Assembly (NCBI GenBank): GCA_006384855.1
Contig: VCJN01000095.1
Coordinates: forward strand, 42,841 to 106,840
Direction of reading: 5' to 3'
Source: Tetraselmis striata
Taxonomy: Eukaryota; Chlorophyta; Chlorodendrophyceae; Chlorodendrales; Chlorodendraceae
DNA: 64,000 nt
Below, piece by piece: positions 52,143 through 62,440 of this stretch. The first letter of the stretch is position 1. Each line of letters begins with the position of its first letter. The position numbers and the translations under genes are program-made. The notes below the pieces were generated by a model that saw only the letters and a list, made by a program, of their open reading frames with translations, made no database searches and had not been told where the DNA came from.

Positions 52143-53640
52143 CGTGTTGGTGAGATTCGGGGTGCATCGGACGCCGGATGCCCATCCACCCAGCGTAAAA
52201 GACGCCTACGTAATATTCACACTATATATATTCACACGCAAATGTGTGAAAACCGGACATTCCGTGCCGGATGGGTGGGAATACGGCGTCCGATGCAGCC
52301 AAAACCCCAGCAACACGCTATTCTGTGCACCGCCAATGCACTCCGCCAGCACCGCCTCATTCTCTGTCGATTTCGAAAACGCCTTCACATTACCCACCGC
52401 TAATTGCAATTGCCACCGTGTAATGTTGTCACGATGTGCGCACACAACAACACTTACTACCGGTTCCGACGCGGATGGAGGCGAGGCTTGCGGAGTGCGT
52501 TGGGGGTGCGTAGAGTAGCGTGCTGCAAATAATTGGGGTGCATCGGACGCCGGATGCCCACCCACCCGGCGTAAAAGACGCGTAATATTCACACTTTATT
52601 AACACACAAATGTGTGAAAACCGGACATTCCGTGCCGGATGGGTGGGAATACGGCGTCCGATGCAGCCAAAACCCCAGCAACACGCTATTCTGTGCACCG
52701 CCAATGCACTCCGCCAGCACCGCCTCATTCTCTGTCGATTTCGAAAACGCCTTCACATTATCCACCGCTAATTGCAATTGCCACCGTGTAATGTTGTCAC
52801 GATGTGCGCACACAACAACACTTACTACCGGTTCCGACGCGGATGGAGGCGAGGCTTGCGGAGTGCGTTGGGGGTGCGTAGAGTAGCGTGCTGCAAATAA
52901 TTGGGGTGCATCGGACGCCGGATGCCCACCCACCCGGCGTAAAAGACGCGTAATATTCACACTTTATTAACACACAAATGTGTGAAAACCGGACATTCCG
53001 TGCCGGATGGGTGGGAATACGGCGTCCGATGCAGCCAAAACCCCAGCAACACGCTATTCTGTGCACCGCCAATGCACTCCGCCAGCACCGCCACATTCTC
53101 TGTCGATTTCGAAAACGCCTTCACATTATCCACCGCTAATTGCAATTGCCACCGTGTAATGTTGTCACGATGTGCGCACACAACAACACTTACTACCGGT
53201 TCCGACGCGGATGGAGGCGAGGCTTGCGGAGTGCGTTGGGGGTGCGTAGAGTAGCGTGCTGCAAATAATTGGGGTGCATCGGACGCCGGATGCCCATCCA
53301 CCCGGCGTAAAAGACGCGTAATATTCACACTGCTTTATTAACACACAAATGTGTGAAAACCGGACATTCCGTGCCGGATGGGTGGGAATACGGCGTCCGA
53401 TGCAGCCAAAACCCCAGCAACACGCTATTATGTGCACCGCCAATGCACTCCGCCAGCACCGCCTCATTCTCTGTCGATTTCGAAAACGCCTTCACATTAT
53501 CCACCGCTAATAATTGCAATTGCCACCGTGTAATGTTGTCACGATGTGCGCACACAACAACACTTACTAGCGCGCTACCGGTTCCGACGCGGATGGAGGC
53601 GAGGCTTGCGGAGTGCACTTGCGGTGCACAGACTAGCGGG
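52143..53640 (+). repeat. 368-bp satellite, four tandem units inside the CACTA-type element
   Basis: 'aaccggacattccgtgccgg' recurs at about 52,250, 52,618, 52,986 and 53,357, giving spacings of 368, 368 and 371 bp. Units are nearly identical over their whole length, apart from short insertions ('taatat', 'gcgc'). Each has 'ggatgcccacccacccggcg' and 'gcgcacacaacaacacttac'. No coding sequence is credible across units. Confidence 0.95.
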
Positions 53641-53737
53641 AGACTAGACCCATTGTCGCTTATTTACAAGCACGGGCGGTGCTGCCAGACCTGATCGTCT
53701 ACGGCCGATATAATATTCACACTATATTAACATCGGT

Positions 53738-53790
53738 GCACACCGCCGCACACCGCCGCACACCGCCGCACACCGCCGCACAACGCTGCG
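53738..53790 (+). repeat. Subterminal 10-bp repeats, caccgccgca
   Basis: Four to five direct copies of caccgccgca. The left end of the element has related 'tgcggcgatgtgcggc' and 'ggtaggtggtaggcggtagg' clusters (44,290-44,380; 47,520-47,610). Subterminal repeats are typical transposase-binding regions in CACTA elements. Confidence 0.7.
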
Positions 53791-54059
53791 CGCGCACATT
53801 CGTCGCACACATTATCCCGGATTCACTCGCCGTATCCATTACGCCGTGCTACTTCAACAATAAACATTGCGAAATTACACCGACACAATGCCGCACCGAC
53901 TAGCTCTTGACAATACGTGCATATAAATAGTAGTGGCGCGCTGCTCCTCGCCTCCGATGTGTCGTTGACTGCTGCGGAAGGCGGTCGTCGACTGGGTGTT
54001 AGTTTCTCCACCTCGGCCGCCCCCCCCCCCCCCCCCCCCCCTTCACCGCTCACAGCGCC

Positions 54060-54650
54060 ATGGCCGACCTCGCCCCCCCGGGCAAAAGTGGGCGGCGAGC
54101 CTTGTTGTCTCGCGTGTCCGCGCCGCCGGCATCGAGGAGGACGAGAAAGACATGAGGAAACCCGTGACAAGGTGGGCGCGCAACAAAACACTCCATCCTC
54201 CGCATTAGCACGCACCCACTCGTGGCTAACTTGTGCCGCGCGCAGGTTCGTCCGGGAGCGCCGTAAGGCCCACCTCAACGCCAAGGCTTCCACAGTGCCA
54301 GCGGCGCAACTCGTGGTGGCCGAGGAGGCCGCATCCTCAACCGCTTAAAGGCGAAACGATTGTGGCTTGTTGTGGGTGTCTGGGCACAGGGGGCGTCCCG
54401 ACGCCAAGGTAAGGAAGCTCATGGCGGCGTCGTCGACGGCACAGCCTCCCGGGGTGGTGAAGACACTTACTGACGGATGACAAGAAGCGGAAGAGGCCAG
54501 TGAAGAAACGCCGAGGTAAGAAACTGACGGTCGCGGAGTCGGAGGCGGAGTCGGAGGCGCAGGCGGAGGCGGAGGCGGAGGCAGCGAGATCGTCGAAGCG
54601 GAGGGTCCCCCGGGCACGCAAGAACAAGAACAAGCAGTAGCCCCCGCCCC
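54060..54650 (+). CDS. Possible small basic protein gene near the right end of the CACTA-type element
   Basis: Coding-like sequence RVRAAGIEEDEKDMRKPVTR ends at 54,171 with donor AG|GTGGGC. It joins in phase to FVRERRKAHLNAKASTVPAA at 54,246 and stops at TAA 54,345. A separate downstream frame has DDKKRKRPVKKRRGKK, a strong bipartite nuclear-localisation-like stretch, then an Ala/Glu repeat and KNKNKQ before TAG near 54,640. The start codon and the link between the two parts are unclear. Flanking C-runs at 54,022-54,042 and 54,657-54,676. Confidence 0.35.
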
Positions 54651-55336
54651 CTTTACCCCCCCCCCCCCCCCCCCCCAGGCGGGAGCGGCTGGCGGCGAGG
54701 GGGGCGGGGGGGGGCGGGGCGGGCGTGGTCCCCCCGCCCCCGCACCCCCCCCCCCCCCCCCCCCCCCCCGGGCCACATCCCCCGATGGCAGCTGTCGCGA
54801 ATATTGTAATTCAATCATTCTTCGGCAAACCGCTGCCTGCCCCCGCCCTCCCCCTCGCGAATATTTATGTAACGTGAGCACTCTTTGGCAAAACATGGCA
54901 GCCAAACCGCCCATCTGATGACCTTTGATCGGACGGCTGGCAGGCCCGATCAGCAGTACTAGTACTACAAATTCCCCAGTGTTACCAAGTACGTACGGCT
55001 GCGATTTGCGCTCCCATGTACTGATAGTCGTAGTTATCCACAGGACGACTAGGGCTCGTGCCCGGGTACCGGGTACCGGGTACTACATCCCCGGTACCGG
55101 CGTAATAAATATATCGCGTACTACCCGGTACCACACGGACAACCTTGTACCTTGTACGTCAGTGCCATGTACGCTTCACCGGGCTGGTACGACTACCAGA
55201 ATGATGACAAAAAGGATTTATCGCCCGCCGGCAATAACGCCGGATGTACTCGCACGTAACTAAATGGACGTGCCGCCACCAGCAGCAGCCTTCACGGATA
55301 AATAATAGTCGCTAGTAGTAGTGCTTCGTCACCTGT
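54651..55336. other. No supported gene; C-runs and KpnI-like palindromic repeats
   Basis: Two C-runs (54,657-54,676; 54,746-54,770). From 55,060 to 55,135 'gggtaccggg' and 'ccggtacc' recur several times. It lies just inside the right CACTA terminus. Confidence 0.4.
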
Positions 55337-55360
55337 ATGTCACATCTGAATCTCACAGTG

Positions 55361-56140
55361 CTTGTGCCACATGTCCGGTCGTACCTCGCAACTTAGATGA
55401 GGAAGTCCGCTGACAAGGTCGCCGTCGCGGACTTTAAGCCTCCTTGCATGTGGTGGCTGTTCAAGCGGTCGTACATCGCCTCGGTCATCGTCGAGACTAG
55501 CTCATCCTCGCCTACCACTGTCAGTCCGTCCACTGTGGTGAACTTGCCACACTGCCGGCAAAATTCGGAGGCGGCGGGCTGGCTGGCCGAAATGGTCAGT
55601 ATGCACTATGTGCAGTTCTCGCGCTGCGCCATACCGCTTGGGCGCGGCGTCGGCGCGACGGGTTTCCAATTTCCTACCCCCTATAGCATCAACAGACAAT
55701 GCGAGAGAACATCGGAGGAACTCAAAAATCCGCCACGGTAACGACCTGAGCTTCCTCTCCCTCTAGCGATATCGGGTGCGTGTAGGGTGGGATCGGTGCC
55801 GGGATTCTCCGATTCTGTTTGGCGTGGGTGGGCTGCAGTGAGTGAGTGGGTGGGCAAAAGGGCGGCATCCGTACCTGATGTGGCCGATTTCATAGCCGGT
55901 GTTGACCACTGTGGACACCACCTGCCAGGCCACCGCCAGTTATCGGTACCCATGGGATAGGGTTCACGCTCCGGGGGCCGTGGCGCGCAATGGCCGCGCG
56001 CACTGGCGGCGAGCGTGCTATGTGCAGCTCGGGTGGGTGAGGGAATTTTCTGTGTGCTCGTATAAAGGCTTCTCTTACGTAAACAGGTCGCGCGCGATAT
56101 CCCGGTACAGGTACACCGTGCGTGCGGGTGCGCTGTGTAC
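55361..56140 (-). CDS. Tentative exons of unrecognised minus-strand gene(s)
   Basis: Three short segments look coding. VYLYRDIARDLFT ends at a donor AC|GTAAGA (about 56,080). VVSTVVNTGYEIGHIR ends before GTACGG (about 55,876). RIPAPIPPYTHPISLEGEEA is followed by QVVTVADF and TGA (about 55,716). They could be the last exons of one gene. Separately, CGKFTTVDGLTVVGEDELVS and LNSHHMQGGLKSATATLSAD end at a TAA at 55,397-55,399, immediately outside the CACTA terminus. No family is recognised. Confidence rests only on splice signals and peptide character. Confidence 0.3.
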
Positions 56141-56910
56141 GTTAAAGCCTCCCGCTTGAAGCTTGTACACCGTGGCTCTGCACTCAAGCAGCTACTGCAT
56201 GACGTTAGGCAAAGCAACAAGCCTAGCTGTGCGCATGATGTTAGGCATCACAACAAATCTAGCTGTGTGCAGAGGGGCCACTGTGTGGAGCAGCAGTCAC
56301 AAGGGGGGGGGGGGGGTACAGTACCTTAATCCGGACAGATCGATATGCTGCTGAGTCTGCACTGTAGGGTTGCGTTTGTATATACTGCTAGAGTACGCTC
56401 AGCGCAGGGCTCCAGGGGAGTGAGCTGAGCACCTGGTACGAGTGCAAGGAGTCGTTGCTGCCACGTGACGCGTGGATGCACAACTACAGTAACTTGACTA
56501 TCTATGCCAACCTAAGGCGCAAAACATCATTTCTGGTAGTATGCAAAGGGGACGGACGGACTTTGGGTACTTCCTTCCTTCATACATTGTTGGCGCAATG
56601 GCACAATAATACTGTGGCCGTTGCCTCATATGTACAGCGTCCCCCCCCCCCCCCCCCCCCTCCACATCACCCTCTCCTGCCCAAATCAAAATCATTTCAG
56701 CTTCAACCTCTGACCTATACGTGAGCCGCTCTCAGGAAGCCACCATGACTATTCACAGGCAGGCCAATGCATATCCATTCGGTGGAAATGTCCGACATGT
56801 GAGAACTTACAGTCAGAGTATGCCATTTTTAACCTGTAATTATTTACAGAGGGGGGGTGATTATAGGAAGAAAATCCATTGGTCCATAGTTGACATTTGA
56901 TTTGGCATTC
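56141..56910. other. No supported gene; short tandem duplication
   Basis: 'gcatgacgttaggcaaagca' and 'gcatgatgttaggcatcaca' (about 56,198 and 56,233) start two copies of a ~36-bp unit. A G-run lies at about 56,300 and a C-run at 56,641-56,660. Confidence 0.4.
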
Positions 56911-59900
56911 TCACAGGCGAGAACCCAAGCCGCGGCTTTGATCCATGTTGGCGGAGACACGTGTCCGAGGTGTGGCCCTGTTTGTATCATCCCCTCTCTG
57001 ACTGGCGGCAGTCCCTGCTTGGATGCTTTGCCGAAGAACGTAGCTGCTCAGGCTTCCTTGAGACGAGCCACCGAATGAATGAGCATACCGATGGCGGCCG
57101 CCAGCGGGGGTACCTTCCCGCATTGCCTTCCATTCCTTCCACTCCACAATGGCTGACCGTACGGAATGGTTTGGGGTGAGAGACAGATGATCCAGGGTCA
57201 TGTTTGTCATAGGACTCTGACTGGAGTTCCGTAGCCACTGGATGATGGCTGATCGCTCGTATGTGAACCCATCAGCTGCAACCACTGGGTCTTCGAATAT
57301 CTCTTTGGTAATTGGGCAGATAAAAACAGCTGGAGGCCCACCAAGGGTGCCAGAGGGAGGGAGGCTTGATGCACCAGCAGCCCAAACAGCTCCAGCCCGG
57401 CTTGTTCCTGCCACACTTGCGCCACAATCGCTGTCCGCCTTGCTGGCGCGTGACATAGAAATGCTGGAAGCAATAGAGTGGGCCATATCGCCAATCATGC
57501 TTCCATGTCGGGATCGTCTCCCCCCAATGGATGACCGGAATGTGTAGCCTGTCAAGGCAGGTATGTGGATATTAGATAACTTTGATTCCGAATTGACAGG
57601 TGGGCAAAGCGGCAAGATAACACAAACGAGCGTGTGTGTTGATAAGGGTTTCTCCCTCCCTGTCTGCATAACACAAATTGGTGTTTCTCATCACAAGGGG
57701 GTGGGAAGGTGTTGGGGGGGGGGGGGGGGGGGCAGCACATACCCCCATCACTTGGAGAGCCTGTCATGCCAGGCGGTCCCACCAGCAGCCCTGCAGGTGG
57801 CGCCACACTCTTCTTCGGTAGTAGCTGGTCAAGCTCCTTTGTCACAGTTTCATAGTCTTTGAGGACAAGCCCCGCATCATGCTCAACAACAGCCAAAGTG
57901 TTGCAGCCTCCACACGCGACCTGAAATATCAGCAAAACAAATATCACCCACCGTTGCATTCCCCTCCACCCACGGCCATTTGCAGCATGTGGCATGGAGG
58001 GCACACAACCTGAAAAAACTTCCGGCCTTCCAAATGCCTGACCAAGGTGGGTTCTGGGCAATTTGGCGACGTTCCAGGAAGAGCGGCTCCGTGCCCAAGC
58101 TGCCCCTCTGTTCCACGGCCCCAGGTGTACATCTGGGAAGCCATGTCTGATGGCGGGCCAGCAATCACAGCGACGTGATGCATGCCTGCTGCTATCTGCG
58201 TCGTGATAAGCCCTCCCAGGGCACCCTTCACACGCATCGGGACATCACTGCCCTCCCAGGCCGGAAGGGCTCTCCCATCATACCCAGCAGCACAGGTGGT
58301 ACCAGTCTGCCATACTTTACCACCGGCGGATAGCATGAGTGTAAAGTGAAGCCCAGCTGCAACCTGTTAATGACCACAATACACAGTCGCATCAGTTGAA
58401 GACGCCACCCACTTAAGCTTGGGCTATCGAAGCAGATGGAGCATGCAGCACCTGGCGGACGGAGTCAGGGCCGCGCGCGACTTGCTCTGGTAACATACGC
58501 CCCTCCTCATCGCCCACACCAAGGCACCCTTTGTCACCGCCGCCCCAAGTCCACACGATGCCCCGTGGGCCACGACTCCTCCGCGCTTTCCCCCGACTGG
58601 AAGGCGCGACAGAACTGGACAATTTCCGCTCCTTGGGTGTCGATGTGTCGCCACTGTTGTCAGAGCTGCTGAGACCTCCCGGTTGTGGCTGCTGCAAACT
58701 GCAGCTAGATGCCTCACGTGCAATTGTGACACATGCAGTGTGCCACACGCCTGATGCTGCATGCGTGACCTTCCAGTTGGACAGGGCTTCCACTCTTCGC
58801 GGGATAAGACAGGTGTCATGTCCACCGTGGCCGAGCTTCCCACCAAACCCATCACCCCAAGTGTATAGGTTTCCTAGATGTACAGCGCACACCGCCATAA
58901 TATCAGAAACATGTGCGGGTGCATGCTGGTCATGGCATTTAGGGCAGTCTAAACAAGCGGCCATACCATTGCTGGCGACAGCTGCAGTATGATACGGGCC
59001 GGAAGTCACCAGGGTGATGGTCACTCCCTCTAGCGGACGCTCCACACGCTTTGGAGCCCACTGGCGGTGAGGGGTGCCATGGCCAAGGATGCCTGCAGTG
59101 CCGTCGCCCCAGGTGTAGAGGTAGCCATCGCGAGTGACAGCAGACGTATTGTAGTCGCCGCATGCTACTTGGATAACGCCCTTGCCGGATAGATCCATCA
59201 CCATCTTGGGGTGCGTGGACGATTGACAGTCTCCGTGCCCAAGGCGGCCAGCATCCCCACAACCCCAGGTGTAGGCTTCCCCATTCTTGGTAATCATCGC
59301 TGCATGGCGTGGGCCACAGGCAACCTGCAAGAGTTCACAGGTCAGCTAACGGCTCCTTTGTCCAGATACACTGGGACATGCACCATTACAGTGGGAACGC
59401 ACCGCAGCGGCGTCAAGTCTGAACGTATCATGCACTAGGCTGGGCACCCAGGACTCTTGCAGCCCTTCTGCCGCAGATCCACTCTGTGCCGCCCGGCCAG
59501 ATGTTATCGTGCCAGAAGAGGCCCCCCAAATGTAAACATCTCCAATCAGGTCCTTTTTTTGACCCCCATGGCCAATGGAACGCTGCGCCTGGACAAGGAC
59601 CACATACCGGGTGTGTCTCACTCACATGCACACCCGTGACCAGATCATATGAGCAAGGCAGAAATGCACCTGAATTCACCCACCTCTGAAGCCTTGTCAG
59701 CTTGCTTGGAGGTGTTTGCATTTGACACATGGGCTGCCAAAGGATTTGTCTTCACTTGCGCTGCTGGGAGATTTATCTGTGTGCAGCAAGTTGGAGGTCA
59801 CACAATCCCATGAGCCTGTGCCGCTCTCAGCGCGGTGTTTTATTCTGGCCAGAGATTGTGCAAGCTGTCAGGACACGACCTGCCACTGACTGAAGGGGTG

Positions 59901-60776
59901 ATATACATGCATACCTGCTGCGCATCCCCTCGAAGTGTTTCATGGAAGTAGGTTAGCCCTGTGAACCATAGCTCGTACTCGTCTTCGTTGCTGCAAACAA
60001 TGTCCAAAGACCGCCTCTCCCCTCTACGGGTCCATTGGGATCACCAGCGAGATTCAATCATATGCACCAGCAGCTGGGCCCGCAGAAAACAGGAACCGCA
60101 AAAAGCGGCCAGCACCCCACCTCTTAATGTTACGGTAAAGGATGGAGAAGGACAGCCCCTTCAGGTGCTTGTGCTGGGGAAACCGCTTGAAGACCTCTGT
60201 TCCCTGGCCGGCCTCAATCGCATACACGTCATGCAGGCTGATTTCTTTCCGGTCCTTTCCACCTCTTGCCCGCTTCGACGTCCACGACAGCGAATGAAGG
60301 TCTTCAGACAGGACAAAGTGTGCTTTGTGTGGCTGGCCGCGCCTGCCGTACTTAAGCATATAGTTACCCTGCGATGCCGAGGCTGGAGTGTTAAAGGAGG
60401 TTGCGATTTCAGCAGGGGCCTCAACACGTGGACAGAACTGAGGGAAAGGCAAGCTCGCCTTTTTTAGTGCAGTGACGTACTCCTCTTTGGGCCGAGGGGC
60501 TCGACGACGAGTTATGGCGAGCGGCAGTGAGAGGTCACCCCCGTGCTCAGACTGCGGACAGGGCGACGACCAGAGCCAGAGGTAGCTGAAAACGTTGCGC
60601 GCGTGACGTACGGTTGGTTGGGGGGGGGAGGGGGGGGGGGGGGGGGGGCTCATCATCTGTGAGCTCGAGCGTACCTCGGCCATTGGCGGCAAGCCGTTGA
60701 AAACCACGCGAAAGCTTCCTGTTCGAGGCCCTGGCAACGCCCGCGAGTTAAACAGGCCAGTGAGGGCCCTCCGCAT
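56911..60776 (-). CDS. PRAF-like protein: PH domain, seven RCC1 blades, C-terminal U-box
   Basis: Exons with matching phases are inferred: up to 60,121; 60,023-59,915; 59,776-59,684; 59,588-59,403; 59,324-58,967; 58,873-58,452; 58,363-58,010; 57,920-57,743; 57,548-56,911 (TGA). The PH domain has NYMLKYGRRGQPHKAHFVLS and RSLDIVCSNEDEYELWFTGL, as in plant PRAF proteins. RCC1 blades include VACGPRHAAMITKNGEAYTW, VACGDYNTSAVTRDGYLYTW and YTWGRGTEGQLGHG. The last exon has a U-box (FICPITKEIFEDPVVAADGF, then TYERSAIIQWL). A U-box recruits E2 enzymes for ubiquitin transfer; RCC1 propellers often act in GTPase exchange or binding; the PH domain suggests membrane lipid binding. The first exon is uncertain: an ATG in PPMAE before donor GTACGC near 60,677, or one near 60,776, is possible. 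Plant PRAFs carry a FYVE finger instead of a U-box. Confidence 0.85.
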
Positions 60777-61370
60777 AATGAACAGCGTCAAGCTTGTGTC
60801 CACGTGAGACAACTGCACCGACGAGTGCTTCCTTTGCAACCTAGTGTGCGCGCCTGCAGTCTGCAACACGCCAACCGAAATGTCCCGGCCGGTCGTCGTC
60901 AATGCACCCTGTCCCCCGCACGGCGACACTTCATGTCTTGTTCCGGTAGTAGCTGTCAGTGCGCAGCAGGACGGGGCCCGGCCGTTAGATGTAAATGAGG
61001 CGTCCTCTCCTTCCGCAAGCGCGGAGACGCCTGCTGGACGCAGTATGGTAGGCTCCGGCACTGCTGCTGCTCTGCTCTGCTGGCTCGTCAGCACCGCCGC
61101 AGTGCGCCAGCACGGTGTCGACACGGGGCGCCCTTGTGTAGTGGTCGACCTTAGTCGCGAAGTCCTTGACTGCGCCCCGCCGAGCACAGCAGAAATTACG
61201 GTTTCAATATTTTATTTAACGTCCAGCATGTGCCGCGATACCCGCACCTGTACCGGCCCGGGTACGTATCGCCTCGCGGAATTATCCTGGTTTTACTACT
61301 GGTCTACTGCTGGTGCCAGTCTTGTCCCGGGGGCGGGAAAAAGGAAACCTGTACGCGCGTGAGTGAACTT

Positions 61371-61588
61371 TTTTGGTTAATACAGGGAGAGCGTCCGGAG
61401 AATACACGCAAAGTACTGGGGGAGGAAAAAGCCTAGTGAGTGCTGTATAGTATGTCGACGGCGCGTTCGACGCGTGGGGCTCCGCGTTCGGACGGTTCAG
61501 TTGAGCTTGCGTGCCTGTCGGATTCAACGGCTTTTTCCTTCCCCAGTACTTTCCGTGGATTCTCTTGACGCTCTCCCTGTAACCAAAA
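61371..61588. repeat. Foldback element with ~60-bp imperfect inverted arms
   Basis: The left arm ggttaatacagggagagcgt...gtactgggggaggaaaaagcc (61,375-61,433) pairs with ggctttttccttccccagta...gctctccctgtaacc (61,528-61,584). There are few mismatches or 1-3 nt gaps. The loop is about 95 nt. Just left of it, 'ctggtgccagtcttgtcccg' repeats a phrase at 2,214. No coding sequence. A MITE or a long-hairpin RNA source are the options. Confidence 0.8.
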
Positions 61589-62440
61589 GACACATTCAAC
61601 GACGGTGGGGGTCATGTTGGATCACGCCAGGCGGGTGCTCTTCGCCACCCCCCCCCCCCCCCCCTACCTCTCTGTCTCGCTAGGGCGCCTTTTCAGCAGT
61701 CGACCACCTGGCTGCAGTGACAGCAACTAGCGATTAGGCACAGGCCGGGGCCAGTCATGCACTGGTGAGAATCGCTTTGATTGCCTGGTTGGAGACGTTG
61801 TCTGGCTCCCGCTGGTCAGTTTGACCGCCGAGACCGCTCGAGGCGTGTCAGAGTTGGAGAATTGAGGTTGACGAGTGGCCGCCACTTCACGCACACGCCT
61901 GCGGACCACGAGTACGCTAGAGGTCAACGCTGTCAACAAGTCAAGGTTGCGCTTGTGATTTCTTTTGCCAGTCCCCACTCGCATATCTCGCCGAGTTCGA
62001 CTGCTGACCTCTGAGTGGCTGTGACAGGCCAAACGGTGCCCTTCCGTTGACTGGCGACGAATCTGGTTTTCACAGACTGCACACTCTGCTTACACGTGAC
62101 ACGTTAGCATTTTGCGGCAGCGGCCACCTCAAAAGGAGATCTAACGGCTCGGGGGGGGGGCAGGTGCTCCCATTGCCGCCTTCGTCTATACTGCCTGTCC
62201 ATGTAACCTGCCTGCTGGCTCATATTCAGCCACATGCCCACTTTCTGAATATGCCCTGCGGCTGCAAACCTCACGGTATAATCAGAATTCGGTTCCGTGC
62301 TTCATGAGCATCCAAGGTACGGACCTGCTGCGCGTGACAGTGCAGTGAATGCCAGCATAGCTGAAGCTGACTTTGCTCACGCTTGCTGTGCTGCACTGCC
62401 CCCAGCTCACACTCTCCAGCCAGCCACCGAGAAGAGCAAT
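61589..62440. other. No supported gene; upstream region of the sialyltransferase-like gene
   Basis: C-run at 61,650-61,665 and G-run at about 62,150. No convincing open frame. It should contain the promoter of the gene that starts at 62,441. Confidence 0.4.

Larger units (their letters stand above)
47224..55360 (+). mobile_element. CACTA-type element, copy 2, 8.1 kb, with both terminal repeats
   Basis: CACTGTGAGATTCAGATGTG begins at 47,224, and its inverse ends at 55,360; at least 22 bp are perfect. Such CACT(A/G) ends define the CACTA/EnSpm superfamily. Flanks are CCG on the left and CTT on the right, so no 3-bp target duplication remains. The right terminus may belong to copy 1. It contains transposase exons, a minus-strand ORF, minisatellites, a 368-bp satellite and a small basic protein gene. 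Confidence 0.75.
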
